A stretch of 40,230 nt of DNA from Nitrospirota bacterium (GTDB lineage: Bacteria > Nitrospirota > Thermodesulfovibrionia > Thermodesulfovibrionales > JdFR-86). The first letter of the stretch is position 1, and every line of letters starts with the position of its first letter. The stretch is from the NCBI GenBank assembly GCA_037386965.1, contig JARRLN010000020.1, positions 1 to 40,230 on the forward strand, in the 5' to 3' direction. Shown here piece by piece: positions 30,544 through 38,839 of this stretch. A program made the position numbers and the translations under genes. The notes beneath the pieces are model-generated. The model saw only the letters and a list, made by a program, of their open reading frames with translations. It was not told the DNA's origin and ran no database searches.

Positions 30544-33162
30544 TCACCGCGCCAGGGCCGCCACGGCGTCGCGCACCTTGGCGGTGAAGTACTCGTACTC
30601 GTCCATGTGCGGGGGCTTGTCCGAGAGGGAGACGTCCCCCGGCCTCACGGGAGCGCCGACCCTCAGGCAGAGCCGCGCTCTCCTCGGCCGGCGGGCGCCC
30701 CGGGGAAGGGCCTGAAAGGTCCCCCCAAGCCAGGCGGGCACGACCGGGACACCGAGCCGGAGGGCCAGGATGCCCACCCCCCGCTTGAAGTCCATGAGCC
30801 TGCCGTCGAAGCTCCGCCCCCCCTCGGGGAAGACGAAAAGGGCCTTCCCCTCGCGGAGGACATGCGCAGAGAGGCGAAGGGCGGCCTCCAGCCGGGCGTC
30901 GGGGTTGATGGTGATGACGTGGGCCAGCCTGCCGAAGAGCCTGGTAAGGGGGTTTGCAAAGAAGCGCCTCTCTCCCTGAAAGTAAAGCCTCCTGAACGTC
31001 TCCGGGGGCAGGGCCGAGGCGGCCACGAAGGCGTCCAGGTAGCTGGCGTGGTTGGCCACCATGATGAAGGGCGGCTCCGGCAGGTTCTCCCGGCCCTCGA
31101 GCCGAAGACCATAGAACGCCCCGAAGAAGGCCCTGAGGAGGGCCAGGGCCCCGCGGGCTACGGGCCAGTCCAGCGGGCCTTGGAGGAGCCCAGCCTCGCG
31201 CTTCTCCTGCTCCGTGGGCTCCCCGGAAAGGGCGGCTCCCATGCCCGGGGCTTCCGCGCGGGGGGCCTCCCCGGGGCCTGCCCGGCGCAGCTCCTTGATG
31301 AGTCTTAAAAGCTCCTCCACGGTGTATACGGCGGCCATGGCCTCGCCGGATATCCGCACGCGCAGCCTTTGCTCCAGGGATTCGGCCAGCTCCACCTTTC
31401 TTAACGAGTCGATGCCCAGGTCAAGCTCCAGGCTCTCAGAAAGTGTAACGGGGACCTCCTCGGGGATGACCTTCTTGAGTACCGAAAGAAGCTCCCTGCC
31501 CAGGTCGTCTTCCGTAAGGGCGGGGTCGTCCCTATCCGGGGGGGCCGCCGCCCCTTCCGCAGGGGTCGCCGGGCGGACCAGGTGCCGCTTGAGCTTCCCC
31601 AGGGGGGTGCGGGGCAGGGGCTCCGCGCTCAGGGTGAAGCCCTTGACCCGCATGTGCGGGGGAAGCCCGGAGGAAAGCCGCTTTATCTCCCACCCGAGCA
31701 CTTCCCTGAGGTTGCCTATCTTCTGGTGCCTTGCATATGCCATGTCGGGCACCACGACGGCATGGAGGCGCCCGTCCTTCTCCAGGACGCAGGCCTCCTC
31801 GACAAGGGGGGAGAGCAGCAAGTGGGCCTCCACCTCCTCGGGATAGACGTTCTTGCCCGACTGCAGGACGATAAGCTCCTTCAGGCGGCCCGAGATGTAG
31901 AGATACCCCTCGTCGTCCATGTGTCCGAGGTCCCCGGTGCGGAACCAGCCGTCCAGGAAGGCATTGCGCGTTTCCTCCGGCCTCCGGTAATACCCCCTGG
32001 TAACCATGGGCCCCCGGACGGCCACCTCGCCATCGCCGTCTCCGGAGGGCTCGAGTATTTTGATCTCCGCCCCCAGGACGGCCCTGCCCACCGAGCCCGA
32101 CTTCCTCTTACCCGGCGGGTTGAAGCAGACGATGGGAGAGGTCTCCGTAAGGCCGTAGCCTTCCACCACCGTAAAGCCCATGGCCTCCATCCCCTCCATT
32201 ACCCCGGGGTCGAGCCTGGCCCCCCCGCATGCGAGAAACCTGAACCGGGGTCCGAGCAGGCGCCCGGGAAACCAGCCCATGAGGTTGACACCCCACCGGC
32301 GCCTGAGCAATCCGGCCAGGTCCACGCCCCGGAGGGCGAGCCATGCCAGAGGGGCGGGAAGGCCCCCCAGCCTCTCTCTCAGGCGCCCGTAAAGCGCCTC
32401 CACTATCTGAGGCACGGCCACAAGCACGGTCGCCTCCGTTTCCCTGACGGCCCTCAGCATCTCCGCCCCCTTCAGGCTCCCCGGATAGGTGATGCGTCCC
32501 CCCAGCAGAAGGGGGACCAGGAAGGTGCACATGAAGGGATACGTATGATGAAGGGGCAGGACGGCGAGCACATTGTCCCGGCCCGAGATGATGCCCATGC
32601 CCATCACCGCCTGGGCGTCGGAAAGCAGGTTCCCATGGGTGAGCATGACTGCCTTGGGGTTGCCGGTGGTCCCCGACGTGTAAAGAAGGGAGGCCACGGC
32701 CTCGTCGTCTTCATCTTCCCCCGGAGGGGCTTCGGGCCGGGGGGAAGCCTCAAGAGGAGAGTCCACGTTGAGCTTCCGGATGTCGAGGTCCGTCAGGGCC
32801 GCGTCCGCCGCCCTAGCCGTGGCGTTCGTATGAATGAGCACCCGGGCCCCGGAGTCCGCAAGGATGTTGCGCATCTCCCGCGCGGTGAGACGGACATCCA
32901 GGGGAACGGCGACCTGGCCCGAAAGCAGGATGCCCAGGTAGGCCGCGCACCATTCGGGGCGCGCCTCCCCCAGCAGGGCCACCTTCTCCCTCGGGGCCAG
33001 GCCGAAGCCGCCGAGGGCGGCGCCCAGGGAGCGGGCCTTCTCCAGGAAATCCCGGTACGTGAGGGGCTCCCAGCCCCCGGGGCCGCGGAAAAGAAAGGCC
33101 GTTTTCTCGCCGTGCCGGAGGGCCGCCGAGCGGAGGGTCGCCTGTATGGTCCGCCCCTTCAC
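30544..33162 (-). CDS. Acyl-ACP synthetase / ACP / PlsC acyltransferase fusion
   Basis: 872 aa with three domains. Residues 1-530 are an AMP-forming acyl-CoA/acyl-ACP synthetase: YTSGTTG (161-167), GYGLTETSP (335-343), GWFRTGDLG (405-413) and the catalytic-Lys region PLGKLKRH (Lys523). Residues about 548-625 are an acyl-carrier domain with LGIDS (582-586), Ser586 being the phosphopantetheine site. Residues about 670-872 are a PlsC-type acyltransferase with NHASYLD (HX4D at 705-710) and FPEGGRS (778-784). It could activate a fatty acid, load its own ACP and transfer the chain to a lysophospholipid, as E. coli Aas does with the opposite domain order and no built-in ACP. Its GTG overlaps the upstream stop (GTGA). 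Confidence 0.9.
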   Translation of the reverse strand: MKGRTIQATLRSAALRHGEKTAFLFRGPGGWEPLTYRDFLEKARSLGAALGGFGLAPREKVALLGEARPEWCAAYLGILLSGQVAVPLDVRLTAREMRNILADSGARVLIHTNATARAADAALTDLDIRKLNVDSPLEASPRPEAPPGEDEDDEAVASLLYTSGTTGNPKAVMLTHGNLLSDAQAVMGMGIISGRDNVLAVLPLHHTYPFMCTFLVPLLLGGRITYPGSLKGAEMLRAVRETEATVLVAVPQIVEALYGRLRERLGGLPAPLAWLALRGVDLAGLLRRRWGVNLMGWFPGRLLGPRFRFLACGGARLDPGVMEGMEAMGFTVVEGYGLTETSPIVCFNPPGKRKSGSVGRAVLGAEIKILEPSGDGDGEVAVRGPMVTRGYYRRPEETRNAFLDGWFRTGDLGHMDDEGYLYISGRLKELIVLQSGKNVYPEEVEAHLLLSPLVEEACVLEKDGRLHAVVVPDMAYARHQKIGNLREVLGWEIKRLSSGLPPHMRVKGFTLSAEPLPRTPLGKLKRHLVRPATPAEGAAAPPDRDDPALTEDDLGRELLSVLKKVIPEEVPVTLSESLELDLGIDSLRKVELAESLEQRLRVRISGEAMAAVYTVEELLRLIKELRRAGPGEAPRAEAPGMGAALSGEPTEQEKREAGLLQGPLDWPVARGALALLRAFFGAFYGLRLEGRENLPEPPFIMVANHASYLDAFVAASALPPETFRRLYFQGERRFFANPLTRLFGRLAHVITINPDARLEAALRLSAHVLREGKALFVFPEGGRSFDGRLMDFKRGVGILALRLGVPVVPAWLGGTFQALPRGARRPRRARLCLRVGAPVRPGDVSLSDKPPHMDEYEYFTAKVRDAVAALAR

Positions 33163-33953
33163 CGGAGGAGTCCTAAAGCCTTCCGGTGAAGGGCCCGGTT
33201 TCCCGAGGCCAGAAGCGAAGCGCTCCTCTTGACAAGGAGGGGCACCTCGTCGAGCCCCTCTCCTTCGAGGTCGGTCATCATCCCCCCGGCCTCCTTCACC
33301 AGGAGCCATCCGGCGGCGAAATCGACGCTCCGCGAAGGAGCCGGGTTGACGAAGATACTCACGGCTCCCGCAGCCAGGTAGGCCAGGTCCAGGGCCACGG
33401 CCCCCAGGCACCGCGTGCGCCGGGCGTCCTTGAACAGGGGCAGTATCCGGGGGACGTCCCTCTCGGGGCTCTGGGCCTCGTAGGCCACCACGTAGAGGGT
33501 CTCGTCCCGCTGGGCATGCACGGGCTCGCCGTTCAGAAAGGCCCCCTTGCCCAGCTCCGCCCAGAACTCGTCGCCGTTTACCAGGTTGATGACGTAAGAG
33601 ACCTCCGCGCCCTTGAGCGTATCGCCTCGGGCCACCGCCATGGAGGTGCAGTAATAGGGCAGGCCGCTGATGGCGTTTCGACTCCCGTCGATGGGGTCCA
33701 CGAGGACCCGCCGGTCCCCGCCGCCGTTGAGGCTCACTTCGCCCGCCTCCTCGGAGACGACCAGGAGGGGCAGGCCCGAGGCCCCGAGGGCTGCGATGAC
33801 AATCTCCTCGGCCTTCTTGTCCACCGGGTGCGTCCGGTCCCCCCCGGCCCCGCGGGGATAGCGGCCCCGGGCGTAGCCCGCCGCACCCTCCGCCCTGAAG
33901 GAGGCAATCTCCCGCCGGATGTCCCGCCCTATGGAGCGCAAAAGGTCAAGCAT
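33159..33953 (-). CDS. Inositol monophosphatase / FBPase family phosphatase
   Basis: 264 aa. The lithium-sensitive phosphatase metal sites are present: HPVDKKAEEIVIAAL, VVSEEAGEV (Glu pair), LVDPIDGSRNAISGLPYY (the DPIDGSxN signature) and VDFAAGWLLVKEAGG near the C-terminus. The DPIDGSRN form and size recall the archaeal-type dual IMPase/FBPase enzymes; inositol phosphate, fructose 1,6-bisphosphate or a related sugar phosphate are the likely substrates. ATG 33953 is the first start with a family-like N-terminus (MLDLLRSIGRDIRREI). Upstream in-frame codons run into the repeat element. The stop overlaps the start of the synthetase/acyltransferase gene, so the two are coupled. Confidence 0.9.
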   Translation of the reverse strand: MLDLLRSIGRDIRREIASFRAEGAAGYARGRYPRGAGGDRTHPVDKKAEEIVIAALGASGLPLLVVSEEAGEVSLNGGGDRRVLVDPIDGSRNAISGLPYYCTSMAVARGDTLKGAEVSYVINLVNGDEFWAELGKGAFLNGEPVHAQRDETLYVVAYEAQSPERDVPRILPLFKDARRTRCLGAVALDLAYLAAGAVSIFVNPAPSRSVDFAAGWLLVKEAGGMMTDLEGEGLDEVPLLVKRSASLLASGNRALHRKALGLLR

Positions 33954-34013
33954 CAATGGAGTATTGTACCCCGAGCGGAGGGCAAACGTCCTCCGTCCGG
34001 AGGCTTTCTCTTT

Positions 34014-34191
34014 AGAACCTGTCTCACAATTGATTTCGAAGCGAAAGAGAGAATAAATGGCGGCAGACAAGGAGGAAAGGGGAAATCGCCGGAGGCGCAG
34101 CAGAGCTGCGTTGAGGACGATTTTTCCTCCAGGACGCCGTATGACGCCATTTAGGCCTCTTTGAGCCGGAAGCAATTTCGAGACAGGTTCT
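34014..34191. mobile_element. MITE-like 178-bp hairpin element
   Basis: AGAACCTGTCTC at the left end (34014) is repeated perfectly inverted at the right end (to 34191), and similarity continues to about 25 bp (21 matches). Further inward are AAATGGCG (about 34055) facing CGCCATTT (about 34145), then GGAGGAAA facing TTTCCTCC-like sequence. A central CGCAG-CAGAG-CTGCG hairpin completes the fold, so almost the whole element folds on itself. It encodes no protein. Terminal inverted repeats and small size fit a miniature inverted-repeat transposable element derived from an insertion sequence. No clear target duplication is seen at the ends. Confidence 0.7.
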
Positions 34192-34193
34192 CC

Positions 34194-34222
34194 TGTTATT
34201 TTTGCCGCGCCCCACTTATAAT
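34194..34222 (+). promoter_or_regulatory. Putative promoter of the gsp operon
   Basis: A perfect TATAAT (34217-34222) lies 30 bp before the gspE ATG. The -35 position (TGTTAT, 34194-34199, 17-bp spacing) is weak and begins 3 bp outside the MITE-like element. Confidence 0.45.
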
Positions 34223-34252
34223 AATAGTGAATACGTCCGTGGAGGTTGGACC

Positions 34253-35764
34253 ATGGATGGCCGCGCCCTGAAAGACGAAGACATCGAGATTGCCCTTCTG
34301 AAGGAAGTGCCCCTTTCCTTTGCCAAGGGAAACGCGGTCCTGCCGGTAAGGAGGGAGAACGGCACCCTTTTCGGCCTGGTGGCCGACGACCTGGGAAAAC
34401 TGGCCATGCGTGAGCTGGCCGTGCGCTACGGCCTCACCCCCCGGACGGAGAGCATGGAGCGGGAGAAGGTCCTTGAGCTCATCAACAGGTTCTACGGGCA
34501 GGTGGGCTCGGCCGAGGAGGTGATGCACCGCATCAGCGGGGACGACCTCTCCTCGGTGGCCACGGAGTTCGAGCGCCCCCGGGACATCCTGGAGCTTACC
34601 GAGGAAGGCCCCATCATCCGGCTGCTGAACGCCCTGCTGCAGCAGGCCGTAAAGGAAAGGGCCAGCGACATCCACGTGGAGCCCTACGAGAAGGAGCTTG
34701 AGGTGCGCATCCGCGTGGACGGCGTCCTGAGGAGCGTTCTCTCCCCGCCCAAGATAATCCAGGACGCCCTGGTCAGCCGGGTGAAGATAATGGCCAACCT
34801 CGACATCGCCGAGAAGCGGCTCCCCCAGGACGGGCGCATCCGCCTGCTGGTGGGGGGGCGGGACATAGACATCAGGGTCTCGGTGGTGCCCACCGTCCAC
34901 GGGGAGCGGGCGGTCCTGAGGCTCCTGGACAGGATGCAGGGCATCCTGGGGCTCTGGGAGGTGGGCATGGAGAAGGTCCAGGAGGCCGCCTTCGAGGAGC
35001 TTCTCATGCGGCCCGACGGCATCGTCCTGGTGACGGGGCCCACCGGCTCGGGAAAGACCACCACGCTTTACGCCGCCCTCAACCGCATCCATTCGGAGGA
35101 GAAGAATATCGTCACCGTCGAGGACCCGGTGGAGTACCAGCTCAAGGGCATCGGCCAGATACCGGTGAATCCGCGGACGGGCCTTACCTTCGCCAGAGGG
35201 CTCCGCTCCATCCTGAGGCAGGACCCCGACGTCATCCTGGTGGGGGAGATACGGGACCGGGAGACGGCGGAGATAGCTATCCAGGCCTCCCTCACGGGGC
35301 ATCTCGTGCTCTCCACGCTGCACACGACGGACTCCTCAAGCGCCCTCACGCGGCTGGTGGACATGGGAGTGGAGCACTTTCTTGTTGCCTCCTCCCTGAG
35401 CGCGGTGCTGGCGCAGCGCCTGGCGCGCCTCATCTGCCCCCACTGCAAGGAATCCTACCGGCCCACGGCCGCCGAGTCGGTCTACTTCGCCTCGCCGCCG
35501 GAGGCCCTGTGGCGGGGAAGCGGGTGCGCAAAGTGTAACGGCACCGGCTACCTGGGCCGCCTGGGCATCTTCGAGCTCCTGGTCGTGGACGGCGAGGTGC
35601 GCCGCATGGTGAGCGACCTCAGGGACGCCCCAGCCATCAAGGCCTACGCCGTCTCCCGGGGTATGCGGACCCTGAGGGAGGACGGCCTGGCCAAGGTCCT
35701 GGCGGGCCAGACGACGCTTGAGGAAGTCCTGAGAACCACGCAGAAAGACGATGCCGCTTTATAA
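34253..35764 (+). CDS. gspE: Type II secretion ATPase GspE
   Basis: 503 aa from ATG 34253, 7 bases after GGAGG. This is the cytoplasmic hexameric ATPase that drives pseudopilus assembly. After an N2-like domain (LLKEVPLSFAKGNAVLPV), the core has SDIHVEPYEKELEVRIRVDG and AEKRLPQDGRIR. Walker A is GPTGSGKTTTLYA (262-274), the Asp box is TVEDPVEYQLKGIGQ, and Walker B is LRQDPDVILVGEIRDRETAE. The zinc-binding CPHC...CAKC loop is also present. It lacks the N-terminal MshEN/N1 domain seen in some relatives. First gene of gspEFGHIJKL; overlaps gspF by 14 bp. A PilB-type role is less likely given the GspG-K neighbours. Confidence 0.96.
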   Translation: MDGRALKDEDIEIALLKEVPLSFAKGNAVLPVRRENGTLFGLVADDLGKLAMRELAVRYGLTPRTESMEREKVLELINRFYGQVGSAEEVMHRISGDDLSSVATEFERPRDILELTEEGPIIRLLNALLQQAVKERASDIHVEPYEKELEVRIRVDGVLRSVLSPPKIIQDALVSRVKIMANLDIAEKRLPQDGRIRLLVGGRDIDIRVSVVPTVHGERAVLRLLDRMQGILGLWEVGMEKVQEAAFEELLMRPDGIVLVTGPTGSGKTTTLYAALNRIHSEEKNIVTVEDPVEYQLKGIGQIPVNPRTGLTFARGLRSILRQDPDVILVGEIRDRETAEIAIQASLTGHLVLSTLHTTDSSSALTRLVDMGVEHFLVASSLSAVLAQRLARLICPHCKESYRPTAAESVYFASPPEALWRGSGCAKCNGTGYLGRLGIFELLVVDGEVRRMVSDLRDAPAIKAYAVSRGMRTLREDGLAKVLAGQTTLEEVLRTTQKDDAAL

Positions 35765-36923
35765 GTACAAGGGGTATGACCCGCGGGGCGGGGAGGCCGT
35801 GGGCACCGTGCAGGCCGACGGCCCCCACGACGCCGCCCTGAAGGTCAAGGCCCTGGGGCTTTATCCCCGGAAGCTCGAGCGCCTGGCTTACGGCAAAAAG
35901 GGGCGGCTTTCGGCCCTCCTGCCCCAGAGGGAGGGGGGGCATCTGCCCTCGGCCACCCGGCAGCTGGCCGTCCTCCTTCACTCCGGCGTCCCCCTGGTGG
36001 AGGCACTGCGGGCGCTGTCCGAGGAGAAGGGGGGGCGCCTCAGGGGAATCCTGGTGGGGATAAGGGAGCAGGTGGCCTCCGGCTCGAGCCTGGCCCGGTC
36101 CCTGGAGGGCCACCCCGGGCTGTTTCCGGAATTCTACCGGAACATGGTGGCCGCCGGAGAGCAGAGCGGAAACCTCGACACCGTCCTGATGCGCCTGGCC
36201 GATTACCTGGAGTTTCAGGACTCCGTGCGGGAGAAGGTCCGTACGGCCCTGATGTATCCGGTCTTCATGGCCGCCGTGAGCGTGCTCGTGCTGGGTTTTC
36301 TCTTCACGTTCGTCGTGCCGAAGATCGTTACGATATTCGAGGACACACAAAGCGCGCTGCCCTTTCTCACCGTGGCCCTCATCGCCATAAGCAACCTCTT
36401 CGTCCATTACTGGTGGGCCCTTCTCCTAGGGGCAGCGCTCGCCGCCCTGGGGATACGGAGATTCTTCCGCTCCCACAAGTCCAGGGCGGACAGGCTTCTC
36501 TTCCGCCCCCTCGAGAGCCTCTATCTCACCCGGTTCGCCCGGACCCTGGGGTTCCTCCTGGAGGGAGGGCTCCCCGTCCTCAGGGCCATGGAGCTTGCGG
36601 GAAAGGCGTCGGGAAACGCCTGGCTCTCGGAGCGCTCCCGGGTGGCGGCCCTCAAGGTGAAGGAGGGGGGAAGGCTCTCGGCCTCCCTGGCCGGGCTGCC
36701 CCCGGTGCTTCTGGAGCTGATTGCCACGGGAGAGCGGAGCGGGCAGCTCGCCGCGGTGCTGGAGCAGGCGGGGAAGTCCTACGAGACCGAGTTCGACAGG
36801 AGGATACAACGCGGGCTGGCCCTGCTGGAGCCGGCCATGATCCTGACCATGGGCGTGGTGGTGGGGCTCATCGTCTTCGCCGTCCTGTTGCCCATGTTCC
36901 AGTTGAACCAGATCATCAAATAG
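35751..36923 (+). CDS. gspF: Type II secretion inner-membrane protein GspF
   Basis: 390 aa. Polytopic platform protein that connects GspE to the pseudopilus. It starts MPLYKYKGYDPRGGEAVGTV, typical of GspF. Two T2SSF domains (about 60-180 and 265-385) each contain FxxxLxxLLxxGVPLxxAL-type motifs (LAVLLHSGVPLVEALRAL; RTLGFLLEGGLPVLRAMELA). Three membrane helices are visible, near 165-190, 215-235 and 360-385 (ILTMGVVVGLIVFAVLLPMF). ELIATGERSGQLAAVLEQAG is the repeated signature. It begins inside gspE and is followed 43 bp later by gspG. Confidence 0.96.
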   Translation: MPLYKYKGYDPRGGEAVGTVQADGPHDAALKVKALGLYPRKLERLAYGKKGRLSALLPQREGGHLPSATRQLAVLLHSGVPLVEALRALSEEKGGRLRGILVGIREQVASGSSLARSLEGHPGLFPEFYRNMVAAGEQSGNLDTVLMRLADYLEFQDSVREKVRTALMYPVFMAAVSVLVLGFLFTFVVPKIVTIFEDTQSALPFLTVALIAISNLFVHYWWALLLGAALAALGIRRFFRSHKSRADRLLFRPLESLYLTRFARTLGFLLEGGLPVLRAMELAGKASGNAWLSERSRVAALKVKEGGRLSASLAGLPPVLLELIATGERSGQLAAVLEQAGKSYETEFDRRIQRGLALLEPAMILTMGVVVGLIVFAVLLPMFQLNQIIK

Positions 36924-36966
36924 ACACGGCGCGATACAATTCGCATCGAAAAGGGAGGGTTTCACG

Positions 36967-37428
36967 GTGAAGGAATCGTACGAAAAGACAAAGCGGCGGC
37001 GCGCGGAGGGGGGCTTCACCCTGATAGAGCTCATCGTGGTGCTGGTCATCCTGAGCCTCCTGGCCGCCGTGGTGGCCCCCAAGATGCTGAGCAGGGCCGA
37101 GGACGCAAAGGTGACGGACGCCAAGGTGCAGATGCGCAACCTGGAGACCGCGCTCAAGCTCTTCAAGCTGGACAACGGGTTCTACCCCACCACGGAGCAG
37201 GGGCTTGAGGCCCTGGTGGAGAAGCCCAGCACGGGACGCATACCCAAGAACTACCGCGAGGAAGGATACCTGGAGAAAAGCCGCGTTCCTCTGGACCCCT
37301 GGGGCAACCCGTTCATCTACGTCTCGCCGGGCCAGAACGACGACTACGAAATCGTCAGCATGGGGGCCGACGGCCAGGAAGGCGGCGAGGGCCACGATGC
37401 CGACCTGCAAAGCTGGAACGTCCAGTAG
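36967..37428 (+). CDS. gspG: Major pseudopilin GspG
   Basis: 153 aa. GTG start with GGAGGG upstream. The prepilin signal ends EGG|FTLIELIVVLVILSLL, with Glu5 of the mature protein present, so a prepilin peptidase substrate. The C-terminal calcium-binding loop signature VPLDPWGNPFIYVSPG and MGADGQEGGEGHDADLQSW is the hallmark of GspG rather than a type IV pilin. It forms the main subunit of the pseudopilus. Overlaps the start of gspH by 32 bp. Confidence 0.97.
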   Translation: MKESYEKTKRRRAEGGFTLIELIVVLVILSLLAAVVAPKMLSRAEDAKVTDAKVQMRNLETALKLFKLDNGFYPTTEQGLEALVEKPSTGRIPKNYREEGYLEKSRVPLDPWGNPFIYVSPGQNDDYEIVSMGADGQEGGEGHDADLQSWNVQ

Positions 37429-37888
37429 TAGGCGCTGCGGAGCCCGGGACGGCCGGGGCTTCACTCTGTTTGAGCTCCTCGTGGTCCTCATGCTCCTCTC
37501 CCTGGTGATGGCCGTCGTCCTGCCGTCCCTGGGGCGCTCCGGGGAGAAGCTCCGCTCCGAGGCGCGCTCCCTGGCCTCGATACTGAGGAACCTGGAGGAC
37601 TCGGCGGCCACCCGCAAGCAGACCTTCTCGGTGACCTTCGAGCTCCCCGGAGGACGCGTCTCCTGGGAAGAGCCCGAAGGGACCCGGTCCGAGGAGTTCC
37701 CGGGCCTGAGCGCGGTGGAGCTTCAAAGCAGGGGGATGGTAAAGGACGGGACCCTGGTGGTCTATTTCCCCCCGTCGGGGCCGGCCGAGTACATGAACGT
37801 CTATGTCACCGAAGGGGACAAGGAGCTAGTAGTCTCCGTAAACCCCATAAGCAGGAGGGTAAAGGTCCATGAGGCCGCGGAGCAGTAG
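37397..37888 (+). CDS. gspH: Minor pseudopilin GspH
   Basis: 163 aa from ATG 37397 (GAGGG 5 bases before it), overlapping the gspG end. Prepilin cleavage site GRG|FTLFELLVVLMLLSL with Glu5. The rest fits the GspH/FimT pattern: LRSEARSLASILRNLEDSAA helix, then strands VTFELPGGRVSWEEPEG and GTLVVYFPPSGPAEYMNVYV. An upstream in-frame ATG at 37205 is rejected because it would add about 64 residues lying inside gspG. Overlaps gspI by 20 bp. Confidence 0.9.
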   Translation: MPTCKAGTSSSRRCGARDGRGFTLFELLVVLMLLSLVMAVVLPSLGRSGEKLRSEARSLASILRNLEDSAATRKQTFSVTFELPGGRVSWEEPEGTRSEEFPGLSAVELQSRGMVKDGTLVVYFPPSGPAEYMNVYVTEGDKELVVSVNPISRRVKVHEAAEQ

Positions 37889-38228
37889 GGGCTTCACCCT
37901 TCTGGAGGTCATGATTGCCCTGGCCATCGTCGGGGGGCTTCTCGTCACCCTCCTTTACACCCTCGGCTATCACCTGGACGTGGCCGCCCGCCAGGAGGCC
38001 GCCACGGTGGCCACCATGCTCGCCAAGAACAAGCTCACGGACTTCAAAGAGGACCCCACCGAGGAGTCGGGCTCCTTCCCCGAGCCCTTCGAGGACTTCC
38101 GCTTCCGGGTGCAGAGGCTCGCCTCCCCCTACCCCGGCGTGCTCCGGGTGAAGGTGACCGTCACGGGCAGGGGCGAGGAGGTGTCCCTGAGCGAGTTCAT
38201 GCTGGCCGAGACGACGGGAGCCGGTTGA
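37869..38228 (+). CDS. gspI: Minor pseudopilin GspI
   Basis: 119 aa, the usual size. Prepilin site SRG|FTLLEVMIALAIVGGL with Glu5, then ATVATMLAKNKLTDFKEDP (the GspI helix that normally reads A...A..ka) and a short beta domain (LRVKVTVTGRGEEVSLSEFM). In the T2SS, GspI with GspJ and GspK forms the pseudopilus tip. Overlaps gspH, and its stop overlaps the gspJ start region. Confidence 0.92.
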   Translation: MRPRSSRGFTLLEVMIALAIVGGLLVTLLYTLGYHLDVAARQEAATVATMLAKNKLTDFKEDPTEESGSFPEPFEDFRFRVQRLASPYPGVLRVKVTVTGRGEEVSLSEFMLAETTGAG

Positions 38229-38839
38229 TGAGAAGGACGGACCGTCCGGAGGGCTTCACCCTCCTGGAAATGCTTCTGGCCCTGGCCATCGCCTCGGCCA
38301 TGCTCGCCGTCCTGTACAGCACCTTTTTCGTCTCCAACAAGGCCGTCCGGGGCAACGAGGAAACCCTTCTCAGGCTTCACGAAGTCCGCGCTTTCATGGA
38401 CGTCCTCAAGAGGGAGCTGGAAGCGGCCCTTCCCCCCGAGGGCCAGAGCCATGCCTTCATCATCCGGGACAGGGACATGTACGGGGCGCCGGCTTCGGAG
38501 CTTTCCTTTACCTCGCACCTCTCCCCCCTCTCCGGTCCCGCGCGCCTGGGTTACCGGGTTGAGGAGAAGGAAGACAGGCTCGTTCTCATGAAGACCCTGG
38601 TGCCGGCCTCCCAGCCGTCCTCCCCCGGGGGCGGCGGCGTGTCCGAGCCGATGGAAGCGGAGGCCCTGGAGCAGGTCGTCTCCTTCGCCGTGGAGGTCAA
38701 GAGCCGGGGCAGCTGGATAACCACGTGGGAGAACCAGGGGCTGCCCGAGGAGCTAAGGGTCACGGTAACGGTCCCCCTGGGGAAGCGGGAGCTGACCCTG
38801 ACCGAGACGGTGCGCCCCCGGATAGGCAGGAGGATATGA
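38228..38839 (+). CDS. gspJ: Minor pseudopilin GspJ
   Basis: 203 aa from ATG 38228 (GGGAG 7 bases upstream); the TTG one codon earlier is an alternative. Cleavage site PEG|FTLLEMLLALAIASAM with Glu5. The body matches GspJ: EVRAFMDVLKRELEAALPPE, SELSFTSHLSPLSGPARLGY, EEKEDRLVLMKTLVPAS, and a terminal LRVTVTVPLGKRELTLTETV. It is a component of the pseudopilus tip. Ends where gspK begins. Confidence 0.92.
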   Translation: MRRTDRPEGFTLLEMLLALAIASAMLAVLYSTFFVSNKAVRGNEETLLRLHEVRAFMDVLKRELEAALPPEGQSHAFIIRDRDMYGAPASELSFTSHLSPLSGPARLGYRVEEKEDRLVLMKTLVPASQPSSPGGGGVSEPMEAEALEQVVSFAVEVKSRGSWITTWENQGLPEELRVTVTVPLGKRELTLTETVRPRIGRRI

